A stretch of DNA of 64,000 nt, from contig CAWBXV010000004.1 of the NCBI GenBank assembly GCA_963792875.1, positions 1 through 64,000 on the forward strand, given 5' to 3'. The notes beneath the pieces were generated by a model. It had not been told where the DNA came from. It did no database searches and saw only the letters and a program-made list of their open reading frames with translations. Shown here in pieces: positions 8,870-19,800 of the stretch (positions are counted from its first letter, which is position 1; each line of letters opens with the position of its first letter). A program made the position numbers and the translations under genes. Origin of the DNA: JAHEGP01 sp963792875 (GTDB lineage Bacteria; Pseudomonadota; Gammaproteobacteria; Pseudomonadales; JAHEGP01).

Positions 8870-10258
8870 ATGGTCGACCACGCAACAGCCGATCGGCGCG
8901 ATGCCGAGATCGAGCGCCTGAAGATTCCTCCTCAGTCCTTCGAGGCCGAGCAATCGGTGATCGGCGGTCTGATGATCGCCCCGGACAGCTGGGACAAGGT
9001 CGCCGACCGCGTCATGGCGGATGACTTTTACCGCCCGGATCATCGCCTCATCTTTGCCACCCTGCGCGAACTGGTCGAGGCCAGGCAGCCGCTGGACGTG
9101 ATCACGCTGTCCGAGGCGCTCGACAGCAAGGGCGAACTGGAGCGCATCGGCGGGCTGGTGTACCTGGGCGAACTGGTCAAGAACACGCCCAGTGCCGCCA
9201 ATATCGAGACCTACGCCGACATCATCCGGGAGCGCGCCCTGCTGCGCCAGCTCATCGCGGTGTCGCGCGAGTCAATGGACGCGGCGTTTCAGCCCGAGGG
9301 CCGCAGCTCGGCGCAACTGCTGGCCGAGGCCGAAAACCGCCTGGCCGCCATCGCGGAGGGGCGCCCCAAGGACGGCGGACCGCAGCACATCACGCCGCTG
9401 CTGCGCGAGGCGGTCGACAAGATCGACGAGTTGTTCCGCTCCGAGGGCTCCATCACCGGCCTCAGTACCGGCTTCGAAGCGCTCGACAATATGACCTCCG
9501 GCCTGCAGAAGTCCGATCTGATCGTGCTCGCTGCGCGACCGTCGATGGGCAAGACCACCCTCGCCATGAACCTGGTCGAGCACGCCGTGATGAGCAGCGA
9601 CCAGGCCGTCGTGGTGTTCAGCCTGGAGATGCCCGCCAGCTCCCTGATCATGCGGATGCTCTCCTCACTGGGGCGCATCAACCAGACCCGCGTGCGCACC
9701 GGCGCGCTGGAAGAGGACGACTGGCCCAAGCTCACCCAGGCCATCAACAAGCTCAAGGACCGGCAGCTTTTTATCGACGATACGCCGGCGCTGTCGCCCA
9801 TGGAGATGCGGGCCCGCTGCAAGCGGATCAAGCGGGAACAAGGCGATATCGGCCTGATCATGGTGGACTATCTGCAGCTGATGCAGGTCCCCGGGCGGGG
9901 CGACAACCGGGTCGCGGAGATCTCCGAGATCTCCCGTAGCCTCAAGACCATCGCCAAGGAATTCAACTGCCCGATGGTGGCGCTGTCCCAGCTCAACCGC
10001 GGGCTCGAGCAGCGGCCCAACAAGCGGCCGGTGAATTCCGACCTGCGCGACTCGGGTGCCATCGAGCAGGACGCCGACGTCATCGCCTTCATCTATCGGG
10101 ACGAGGTCTACAACGAGGACAGTCCCGACAAGGGTGTCGCGGAGATCATCATCGGCAAGCAGCGCAACGGCCCCATCGGCACCTGTCGCCTCACCTTTAT
10201 CGGCGAGTGCACCCGCTTCGAGAACATGGCCAGCCGCAGCTACGACTACGAGCAATAA
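8870..10258 (+). CDS. dnaB: Replicative DNA helicase DnaB
   Basis: DnaB is the hexameric 5'-to-3' helicase that drives the replication fork. The 462-residue protein has the N-terminal DnaG-interacting domain (PPQSFEAEQSVIGGLMI). The RecA-like domain carries Walker A ARPSMGKTT near residue 225, Walker B LIMVDYLQLM near 330, and the C-terminal motif RDSGAIEQDADVIAFIYRDE. No intein interrupts it. It starts at ATG 8870, about 230 nt downstream of the rplI terminator. A minus-strand pair of replication-accessory genes lies 1.5 kb away. Confidence 0.97.
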   Translation: MVDHATADRRDAEIERLKIPPQSFEAEQSVIGGLMIAPDSWDKVADRVMADDFYRPDHRLIFATLRELVEARQPLDVITLSEALDSKGELERIGGLVYLGELVKNTPSAANIETYADIIRERALLRQLIAVSRESMDAAFQPEGRSSAQLLAEAENRLAAIAEGRPKDGGPQHITPLLREAVDKIDELFRSEGSITGLSTGFEALDNMTSGLQKSDLIVLAARPSMGKTTLAMNLVEHAVMSSDQAVVVFSLEMPASSLIMRMLSSLGRINQTRVRTGALEEDDWPKLTQAINKLKDRQLFIDDTPALSPMEMRARCKRIKREQGDIGLIMVDYLQLMQVPGRGDNRVAEISEISRSLKTIAKEFNCPMVALSQLNRGLEQRPNKRPVNSDLRDSGAIEQDADVIAFIYRDEVYNEDSPDKGVAEIIIGKQRNGPIGTCRLTFIGECTRFENMASRSYDYEQ

Positions 10259-10268
10259 GACTGCGGCT

Positions 10269-10310
10269 TGCAAGGTGCGGCCTGCAAGGTGCGACCTGCA
10301 AGGTGCGGCC
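10269..10310 (+). repeat. Three tandem 14-bp repeats after dnaB
   Basis: The unit TGCAAGGTGCGGCC is repeated at 10269, 10283 (one change, GACC) and 10297, with partial units on both sides, immediately after the dnaB stop. It is short and may be a slippage product; no stem-loop with a T-tract is present. Confidence 0.8.
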
Positions 10311-10388
10311 TGCCGGTCGGGCATTAGCCCGCGAATGGGCATATACTGGCCCGGTCGGACTCATCCTTTGAGCGGGGAGCGATGCGAT

Positions 10389-10862
10389 ATGGCGCAGGAG
10401 ATCGAGCGGAAATACCTGGTGACCGATGCGGTGCTGCCGCTGCTGCAGGCGGGCACGGCGTACGTCCAGGGCTACCTGGCCCGCAGCGATCGCCTGGCGG
10501 TGCGGGCGCGCATCGCGGGCGATCGCGCCTGGCTCACCATCAAGAGCGCCGGCAGCGGCGGGGCCGTGCCGGTGCGCCTGGAATTCGAATACGCCATCCC
10601 GGCGGCGGATGCCCGCAGCATGCTGGCCGATCTGGTGGAGGGCCCCGTCATCCGCAAGACGCGCTACCGTATTCGCCATGCCGGCAGCCTCTGGGAGGTG
10701 GACGTGTTCGACGGCGACAATCGCGGTCTGATCGTGGCCGAGATCGAGCTCGACAGCCCCGATCAGGAGTTTGAGCGGCCGCCGTGGCTGGCGCAGGAAG
10801 TGACCGCCGATCCGCGCTACCTCAACGCCAATCTAGCCCTGCACCCCTACCGCCAATGGTAG
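10389..10862 (+). CDS. CYTH-domain protein (triphosphate tunnel metalloenzyme)
   Basis: The 157-residue protein begins MAQEIERKYLV, the ExExK signature of the CYTH superfamily. It continues with paired charged strands expected for an eight-stranded tunnel (RLAVRARIAGDRAWLTIKSA, RLEFEYAIP, IRKTRYRI, WEVDVFDG, LIVAEIELDS). Stand-alone bacterial CYTH proteins are often inorganic triphosphatases; adenylate cyclase activity is also known in the superfamily. The ATG at 10389 is chosen because the ExExK motif must lie at the N-terminus. The 3' end overlaps the next start by 7 nt. Confidence 0.85.
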   Translation: MAQEIERKYLVTDAVLPLLQAGTAYVQGYLARSDRLAVRARIAGDRAWLTIKSAGSGGAVPVRLEFEYAIPAADARSMLADLVEGPVIRKTRYRIRHAGSLWEVDVFDGDNRGLIVAEIELDSPDQEFERPPWLAQEVTADPRYLNANLALHPYRQW

Positions 10863-11743
10863 CCCCGGCCGAACCAAAGCCAGCGCTGGCCTTTGTGGGT
10901 CTGGGCGTCATGGGTTATCCCATGGCGGGGCATCTGGCCCGCGCGGGCTACCCGGTCAGCGTCTACAATCGCAACCCGTCCAGGGCGCTGGCCTGGTGTG
11001 AGGCCTTTTCCGGTCGCCGGGCCGCTACCCCGGCCGAGGCGGCAGCGGGCGCGGACTTCGTGATGAGCTGTGTGGGCAACGACGACGATGTCCGGGCGGT
11101 GCTGGAGGGTCCGCAGGGCGCGCTGGCGGGCATCGGCGCCGGCGCGGTGGTCATCGACCACACCACCACCTCTGCCAGCCTGGCGGAGGAGCTGGCGGAC
11201 GCCTGCGGGCGCCGGGGCGTGGGCTTCCTCGATGCGCCGGTTTCCGGCGGTGAGGCGGGCGCTCAGCGCGGCCAGCTCAGCATCATGGTCGGTGGTCCCG
11301 CCGCGCTGGTCGAGCGGGCCAGGCCGGTGCTGAGCAGCTATGGCCGGACCATCACCCGCGTCGGTGAAGTGGGCTTTGGTCAGCGCTGCAAGATGGTCAA
11401 CCAGATCTGCATCGCTGGCATTCTGCAGGGGCTTGCCGAGGGCCTGCAGCTGGCCCTGGCGTCCGGGCTGGACATCGATGCCGTGGTGGAAGTCGTCGGC
11501 GGTGGCGCAGCGCAATCGTGGCAGCTCGACAACCGGGCGCGCACCATGGCCAGTGGCGAGTTCGACTTCGGCTTCGCCATCGACTGGATGATCAAGGACC
11601 TCGGCATCTGCCTGGCTGAGGCCGCACGCTTGCACATCGACCTGCCGCTGACGCGGCTGGTGGAGTCGTACTACGAGGAGCTGCAGACCCGCGGTCTGGG
11701 CCGCTGCGACACCTCCGCGCTGATTCGCCGGCTGAGGGGCTGA
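10856..11743 (+). CDS. NAD(P)-dependent beta-hydroxyacid dehydrogenase (HIBADH family)
   Basis: The 295-residue protein has an N-terminal Rossmann motif (FVGLGVMGYPMAGHLARAGY), the substrate-binding loop DAPVSGGEAGAQRGQLSIMV and the catalytic-lysine region VGFGQRCKMVNQICIAG, where K is the general acid/base. C-terminal KDLGICLAEA matches 3-hydroxyisobutyrate, tartronate-semialdehyde and related dehydrogenases. The exact substrate is undetermined. ATG 10856 overlaps the CYTH gene stop, so the two are probably cotranscribed. Confidence 0.88.
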   Translation: MVAPAEPKPALAFVGLGVMGYPMAGHLARAGYPVSVYNRNPSRALAWCEAFSGRRAATPAEAAAGADFVMSCVGNDDDVRAVLEGPQGALAGIGAGAVVIDHTTTSASLAEELADACGRRGVGFLDAPVSGGEAGAQRGQLSIMVGGPAALVERARPVLSSYGRTITRVGEVGFGQRCKMVNQICIAGILQGLAEGLQLALASGLDIDAVVEVVGGGAAQSWQLDNRARTMASGEFDFGFAIDWMIKDLGICLAEAARLHIDLPLTRLVESYYEELQTRGLGRCDTSALIRRLRG

Positions 11744-11762
11744 CGACCGCCCGGCGCCAGCC

Positions 11763-12440
11763 TCAGATGCCGGTCTGCTTGCGCAGCTCGCGCAGGCGCC
11801 GCTGGTTTTCCCCTTTGGCCAGCGGCTTGGGTGCCGGCTTTGCCAGCGCGTGCGGCGACGGCATGGGCAGCGGCTCGCCGCGGGCGAGCTGCTCGCACAG
11901 GTCCCGGTAGTGGCGGGCGAACACCGGGAAGGCCTGGCGTTCGCCGGTGGTGGCGAGAAAATACCAGTCGCTGGCGGCCCCGGCGCAATACACCAGCGGA
12001 TGTGACCAGCCATACTCCGCCTTGGGCTGCGGCGCATTGCACGCCTCCCGGTAGGCGCTGTAGGCGTCCGGCACACCCTGCAGGCCGCCGGCACCGCCGC
12101 AATACTTGAGCAGGCTGGCGATGGTCGGCAGGTACTCCGACTCGCGCACGGCCTGTGAGGCGGCGGCGACGATGGCCTCCGGGCGGTAGTCCTGCAGGTA
12201 TTCGAACCAGAGTTTCTTGGCGTAGATGAGCTTTTCCGGCGTCGGGTAGGCCTTCTGATACTGGTTGTGAAACACCAGCTCGAACTCGGCGAAGAGGCGG
12301 TCGATCGCGTCCATGACCGCCTCGCGGCGCTCGCGCCGCCCGGCCCGCTGATCAGAGTCCTTTGCGCCAGCTCTGGTCGGTGTGTTTTTCGACAAAGCCG
12401 CGGCGGTCCGGCTCAGCTGCTGTTTGAAGGTGTCGCCCAT
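11763..12440 (-). CDS. Replication protein P-like (helicase-loader type) protein
   Basis: The protein contains the arrangement FAEFELVFHNQYQKAYP, LIYAKKLWFEYLQDYRPEAI and SEYLPTIASLLKYC, which resembles phage replication protein P homologues found on gammaproteobacterial chromosomes. Lambda P delivers DnaB to origins; the same job is inferred here, not shown. The frame from ATG 12440 overlaps the upstream DnaT-domain gene by 89 nt. An internal ATG at 12314 would avoid the overlap and still keep the conserved part. The C-terminus is rich in Pro/Lys. The pairing with a DnaT-domain gene and the nearness of dnaB support a primosomal role. Confidence 0.72.
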   Translation of the reverse strand: MGDTFKQQLSRTAAALSKNTPTRAGAKDSDQRAGRRERREAVMDAIDRLFAEFELVFHNQYQKAYPTPEKLIYAKKLWFEYLQDYRPEAIVAAASQAVRESEYLPTIASLLKYCGGAGGLQGVPDAYSAYREACNAPQPKAEYGWSHPLVYCAGAASDWYFLATTGERQAFPVFARHYRDLCEQLARGEPLPMPSPHALAKPAPKPLAKGENQRRLRELRKQTGI

Positions 12441-13515
12441 AGCCCTGCCCTGCTGCCTGTTGCCAGTGGTGGCGGCGTGCCCACTGGGTTTTCACGTATT
12501 GCAGAAAGCGCGTGTTCCACGAACTGTACGCCTGCCGGGTGTCGCGCCAGTACACCACGAATTCTGCCACGAGCGCGCGCGCGAAGTCGTCGTCGATGTT
12601 GGCCATCTGCAGGATATCGAACACGTCGTCACAGGGCTCCCAGTCGGCATCGATGGGGCGAGGCTCGGTGTCGTACTTCAGGCTGCTCTCATAGCGGCCC
12701 CACTGCCGGCGGATGTGCGCGATAAAGCGCGTATCCCAGGTATTGCAGACATCGCCCCGGTCGCGCCAGTAGAGAATAAACTCGGGCACGGCCTCGAAGA
12801 TGAAGTCTTCGTCGATGTCGCTGCGCACGAGAATGGTGACGGCGTCCTCCCCCGGCTGCCATTGGTCGTGCATCGCGATTTCCGGTCTGCCCGCGCTGAT
12901 CAGGGCGTCCGCTTCGCGCTGCGGAGGCTGGGCCTGCTGCTGCTGCCAGGCGCGCAGCGCGTGGCTCATGAAGCGCGCGTCCCAGGAGAACGTCGACCCG
13001 CCACGCTGCGCCCAGTAGGTAACGAATTCGGGTACCAGCTCAGCGGCGAAGTCGGCTGGAATGCCGTGAAATTCGCTCAGCTTGCGCAACAGCTCGGCGC
13101 CTGGCTGCCAGTCTCTGGCGATCGTGCTGGAGCCCTTGCTGCGGGCCGGCGGCGCCACGGCCGGTCGCGGCGTGCTGACCACCGGCGCCGGGCGCGCTGG
13201 CGCCTCGCTGACCTCGTCGAGGGCAAAGCGCAGGGTGTCGGACAGCATGAACGTGGGGTTGTCCAGGCGGATCACGCCCAGGCTCTGCAGCTTCCGGCTG
13301 ATGCGGTCGATGTCCTGGTCGCTCCAGAACGGCATCAGCTTGAGCGCATCGTCGCGCGGCAGCTCCACCCAGACGTAGCCGCCCTGCCAGTCGCTGCGCC
13401 GGTGGGTCAGGCAGTCGCCCAGGATCCTCAGCATGACGGCCTCTTCCAGGCCGATGGTGGCCGCAAGCGACGCTGAGACGACGATGTGCTGTTCTTGGAA
13501 GAGCGGGGAGGACAT
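12352..13515 (-). CDS. Protein with N-terminal winged-helix-like domain and three DnaT-type DNA-binding domains
   Basis: The 387-residue protein begins with a Gln/Glu-rich region typical of proteins annotated as DnaT-domain (PLFQEQHIVVSASLAATIGLEEAVMLRIL). It then carries three tandem copies of a module of about 55 residues: W-Q/E-P-x near residues 137, 218 and 290, with conserved (V/A)EFVxYWxxR and W(N/D)TRFxxH/Q cores. The module matches the DnaT DNA-binding domain of the primosomal protein that moves from PriA/PriB to DnaC. A central Pro/Ala linker separates the N-terminal part. It lies upstream of and overlaps the P-like gene, as a two-gene operon divergent from radA. Confidence 0.78.
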   Translation of the reverse strand: MSSPLFQEQHIVVSASLAATIGLEEAVMLRILGDCLTHRRSDWQGGYVWVELPRDDALKLMPFWSDQDIDRISRKLQSLGVIRLDNPTFMLSDTLRFALDEVSEAPARPAPVVSTPRPAVAPPARSKGSSTIARDWQPGAELLRKLSEFHGIPADFAAELVPEFVTYWAQRGGSTFSWDARFMSHALRAWQQQQAQPPQREADALISAGRPEIAMHDQWQPGEDAVTILVRSDIDEDFIFEAVPEFILYWRDRGDVCNTWDTRFIAHIRRQWGRYESSLKYDTEPRPIDADWEPCDDVFDILQMANIDDDFARALVAEFVVYWRDTRQAYSSWNTRFLQYVKTQWARRHHWQQAAGQGYGRHLQTAAEPDRRGFVEKHTDQSWRKGL

Positions 13516-13616
13516 GGGGATTGCCGGGTCTGCTGTGGTGGAATTTTAAAGGCTCGCCCCGATTTCTGCCAGCGTTTCGGTTAGAATCGCCGTCACTCAG
13601 CGAGGCGGGCGGAATC

Positions 13617-14972
13617 ATGGTCAAAAAGCGCGGCAGCGCCTACGTCTGCAATGACTGCGGCGCGGACTACCCCAAATGGCAGGGCCAGTGCAGCGATTGC
13701 GGGGCCTGGAACAGCCTCTCCGAAGTGCGCATGGCGGCGGCGGCGTCGGCGGTCCGCGGCGGCTATGCCGGCAGCCGCAGCACGGTGCGCCTGCTCAAGG
13801 ATATCGATCTGGCGGAGCTGCCGCGCATCCCCAGCGGGATGGCCGAGCTGGATCGCGTGCTCGGCGGCGGCCTGGTGCCGGGCTCGGCCATTCTGGTGGG
13901 CGGCAGCCCCGGGGCCGGCAAGAGTACCCTGCTGCTGCAGACGCTGTGCCAGCTGGCCGAGGCGCTGCCGGCGCTGTACGTGACCGGGGAGGAGTCGCTC
14001 GAGCAGGTGGCCATGCGGGCGCAGCGCCTTGGCCTGCCGGCCGGCAAGCTGCACATGCTGGCGGAGACCGACATCGACGCCATCATCGGCGCGGCCACCG
14101 CGCTCCAGCCGCGGGTCATGGTGGTCGATTCGATCCAGGTGACGCATCAGGCCGACATTCAGTCGGCGCCGGGCAGCGTGTCTCAGGTCAGGGAGTGCGC
14201 CGCGCTGCTGACCCGCTACGCCAAGCGCAGCGGCACCATTCTCATACTGGTGGGACACGTCACCAAGGACGGCGCCATCGCCGGCCCCAAGGTGCTGGAG
14301 CACATGATCGACTGCTCGCTGATGCTCGAGAGCAGCGGCGACACCCGCTTCCGCACCCTGCGGGGCCACAAGAACCGCTTCGGCGCGGTCAATGAGCTCG
14401 GCATCTTCGCCATGGGCGAGCAGGGGCTGCGGGAGGTCAGGAACCCGTCGGCCATCTTTCTCACCCGCGGCAGCGAGGTCAGTTCCGGCTCGGTGGTGAT
14501 GGTGGTATGGGAGGGCACCCGGCCGCTGCTGGTCGAGCTGCAGGCCCTGGTCGACGGCTCCCAGTTCGGCAATCCGCGGCGCCTGGCGGTGGGAGCGGAC
14601 CACAACCGCCTGGCCATGCTGCTGGCCGTGCTGCACCGTCATGGCGGCGTGCAGGTGGGCGATCAGGACGTGTTCGTCAACGTGGTGGGCGGCGTCAAGG
14701 TGCTCGAGACCGGGGCCGACCTGGCGCTGCTGCTGGCGGTGGTGTCGAGCTTTCGCGACCGGCCGCTGGCGCGCGACCTGGTGGTGTTCGGCGAGGTCGG
14801 CCTCAGCGGCGAGATCCGTCCCGTGCCAGGTGGCCAGGAGCGCCTGAAGGAAGCCGCCAAGCACGGCTTCCGCCGCGCCATCGTGCCGCGCGGCAACCTG
14901 CCGAAGCAGGCGCCGCCGGGCATGCAGGTGGTGGCCGTGGAGAAGCTGGCCGGCGCTCTCGAGGCGATCTGA
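13617..14972 (+). CDS. radA: DNA repair protein RadA
   Basis: RadA/Sms is a RecA-related branch-migration helicase. The 451-residue protein has an N-terminal C4 zinc finger (CNDCGADYPKWQGQCSDCG), Walker A GGSPGAGKST near residue 97, the RadA-specific KNRFG motif (residue near 255), and a C-terminal Lon-like domain (VNVVGGVKVLETGADLALLL). ATG 13617 is chosen because the zinc finger starts at residue 10; upstream codons in the same frame are not conserved. It is divergent from the DnaT/P pair. Confidence 0.96.
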   Translation: MVKKRGSAYVCNDCGADYPKWQGQCSDCGAWNSLSEVRMAAAASAVRGGYAGSRSTVRLLKDIDLAELPRIPSGMAELDRVLGGGLVPGSAILVGGSPGAGKSTLLLQTLCQLAEALPALYVTGEESLEQVAMRAQRLGLPAGKLHMLAETDIDAIIGAATALQPRVMVVDSIQVTHQADIQSAPGSVSQVRECAALLTRYAKRSGTILILVGHVTKDGAIAGPKVLEHMIDCSLMLESSGDTRFRTLRGHKNRFGAVNELGIFAMGEQGLREVRNPSAIFLTRGSEVSSGSVVMVVWEGTRPLLVELQALVDGSQFGNPRRLAVGADHNRLAMLLAVLHRHGGVQVGDQDVFVNVVGGVKVLETGADLALLLAVVSSFRDRPLARDLVVFGEVGLSGEIRPVPGGQERLKEAAKHGFRRAIVPRGNLPKQAPPGMQVVAVEKLAGALEAI

Positions 14973-14990
14973 GCGCCAGCCGCGCCGCCG

Positions 14991-16656
<1,666 letters not shown>

Positions 16657-16884
16657 GGTGTTGATTGCTCCAGATAGTGACCATCCCGCCGAGGGTAACG
16701 CCGAGGGGCACGAGGCAGACGGCTGGCTGGGCGAGGTGAAATAACAACGGGTTTGAGTTGGATGCTCGCATGCGCTGCGGGGCCGGATTCCGGCCGGGCA
16801 CGGCGCCATGTAAAGCCATCGCCGCATGCATGGAGGTAATGCGGCTGGCGGCCATGACGGCATGATAAGGGTTTGTGGGGATGG

Positions 16885-19800
16885 ATGCATAACAATCTGG
16901 AGTCGGTGCGGGCGCTGGTCGAGGAAAACGAGGCGGCGACCTTGCTCACCGACAGCGCGGGTGTGATGCTGCAGATCAACGGCGCCGCCGCGGAACTGCT
17001 CGAGGTGGGGCCGGAGCAATGGCAGGGGCGCGATCTGGCGACGCTGCTCGACCCGGGCGGGCGCCAACAGCTGGCGGTCTGCCTCGACGCGCTGGCCAGC
17101 GGCGCGCCGCCCCCGGATGTGCTGCATTACCGCGCGTGCTCTGCCGGCTACGAGGTGCTGAGGCTGACGCCCATGTCGCTGCATCGAGGCGGGCGCTGCG
17201 CCGGCGCTATCTGGTCGCTGCGGCCCGGCGTGGCGCCCGGCCCCGGTGGACAGTTGCGCTGCCAGCACTTTGAGGCGCTGTTCAATGCGCCGTCACTGCC
17301 CGCCTTCGGCCTGGATATCCGCGCGGCCTTCGCCTGGATGGGCGAGCAGGGCGTGCTGGCGCCTGAGGCGCTGGCGGCGCTGCTGCGTGAGCGCCCCGCG
17401 GCGCTGGAGGGCCTGCGCGACTGCGTGCGGCTGCACAGCCCCAACGCCGCTGCCCGCCTGCTCTGGCAGGTGCAGGAGCACGCGGCAGCGGGGGGCGGGC
17501 TGCCGGTAGTCGTCACCGATGAGCAACTGTACCAGGTCGCGCAGCTGGCCGTAGCGATCGGTCAGGGCAGGGCGCATTTTGAATACCTCTACGACTATCG
17601 GGATGGCAGCGGCCAGCAGCATCGCCTGCTGGCGCTGTGCAGTCTGCCGCCGGCCGACCGGCTGCAGCGGGGTGTGGCGGTCAGATCGGTGGACCTGGCG
17701 GAGTTGTCGGACAAGCAGGCCGATAACAGGGCGCGCGAGCGGCTGCTGTCGGCAACGCTCAAGGCGCTGCCGGACCTGTTGCTGGTCTATGACTATGCCC
17801 AGCAGCGCCCTCTGTTCATGAACGATGCGCTGAGTCGCCAGCTGGGCTACGCATGGGAGGACATCGAGCGCCTCGGCAGCCGCTTCGTCGCCTCGCTGGT
17901 GCACCCGGACGATGTTGCCAGCAGCGACGAACTCGGTGAATTTCTGCAGCGCCTCAGCAGTGGCGCAGTGGTTGAGCGATCACTGCGCCTGCGCCATGCC
18001 GCGGGGCACTGGACGCACTTTCAGTCCCGCAGCACCTGCCTCGAGAAGCGTGAGGGCCGCTGCCGGCTGGCGGTCATGGTGGCGCGGGACGTGACCGAGC
18101 AATTGCTGGCCGAGGCCCGCATCGATCGGCACGAGCAGCGCTACCGCCTGCTGGCCGAAAACTTCAGCGACATCATCTGCACCACCGATGAGAGCCTCGC
18201 CGTCACCTACATCAGTCCATCCGTGGCGCGCGTGCTGGGTTACGAGCTGGAGATGCTCGCCCCGCGGCAGCTGCAGCGCCTGCGCGAGCGCTCCGCGTAC
18301 CGGGGCATCTACCAGATGCTCAGCCGCGACCTGGCGCGAGCCCGCCGGGAGCGGCGGCAGCCGGCCGCTAACTCCTGCGATCAGGTGCGAGTGTTTGAGA
18401 TCACCGTGCCGCACCGCAGCGGCCGCGCCATCGTGCTGGAGGTGCAGTGCTCGCTGATGTGGGACCCCGCCGGGGGTCTGCAGGGTCTGCTGCTGGTGGG
18501 GCGTGACGTCACCGCGCGGGTGCGGGCGGAGGCCGACCAGCGGCTGGCCGCGAGGGTGTTCGACAACAGTCTGGAGGGCATCTTCATCACCGATCGCGCG
18601 GGCAGCATCGTGCAGGTGAACCGGGCCTTCAGCGAGCTCACGGGCTTCTCGGCGCAGGACGTGCTCGGGCGGCGGCCCTCGCTGCTGGCGGTCAGGGGGC
18701 GCAGGGTCAGCTTTGCCGAGGTGATCGGCCCGACGCTGCAGCGCACCGGCTTCTGGCAGGGCGAGCTGTGGTCGCGGCGCAAACACGGCGCCGATTTTAC
18801 CGCGGCCGTGAGCATCACCACGCTGGTGGGCAGGGATGGCGAGTTTCTGGGCTACATTACCACCTTCACCGACGTCACCGAGCGCAAGAACACCGAACAG
18901 CGCATCCGTACCCTCGCCTATTTCGATCCGCTCACCGGCCTGCCCAACCGCAGCCTGTTTCTCGAGCGGCTCGATCAGTCGCTGCGCGCTGCCCGGGGCA
19001 AGGACGGTCAGGTGGCCCTGCTCTTCATCGACCTCGACCGGTTCAAGGCCATCAACGACTCGCTGGGGCATGCCGCGGGCGACCTGCTGCTGGCCAAGAT
19101 TGCCAGCCGCCTCAGTGGCTGCATCCGTGCCGGTGACAGCATCGCGCGGATGGGCGGCGACGAGTTCACCATCATCCTCGGTGATATGGCGCAGCGTGCC
19201 CGGGCCGTCGCCGCCTCAGTCAGTGTGGCCAGGAAAGTCATGGCGGCGCTGGAGGAGCCCATCCTGCTGCGCGGTCGGGAGGTGTTTCTCAGCGCCAGCA
19301 TCGGCATCGCCGTGTATCCGCACGATGGCGGCGACCCGGCCACGCTGCTGCAGCATGCCGACGTCGCCATGTTCAATGCCAAGAAGGGCGGCAAGAACAA
19401 CTATCAGTTTTACGTCGATGCCATGAATGCCAGCGCCATCGAAAAGCTCGAGCTGCAGAACGGGCTCTACCGCGCCGCGGTCAACCAGGCTTTCGAGATC
19501 GCCTACCAGCCCATCGTCGAGCTGGCCAGCGGCAGGATCATCGGCGTCGAAACCCTGCTGCGCTGGAATCATCCCGAGCGCGGCCCGATCGGCCCTGCGG
19601 AGTTCGTGCCGGTCGCCGAAGAGTCGGGTCTCATCGTGCGGATCGGCCAATGGGTGCTGGCGCAGGCCTGTCGCCAGATGGCCGACTGGCTGCGCCAGGG
19701 CATCGAGCTGCGCTGGCTGGCGGTGAACATTTCGGCGCGCCAGTTCTCCGAGGGCAATCTGGTGCAGCACGTGGTGAAGGCGCTGGAGGAGAGCGGGTTG

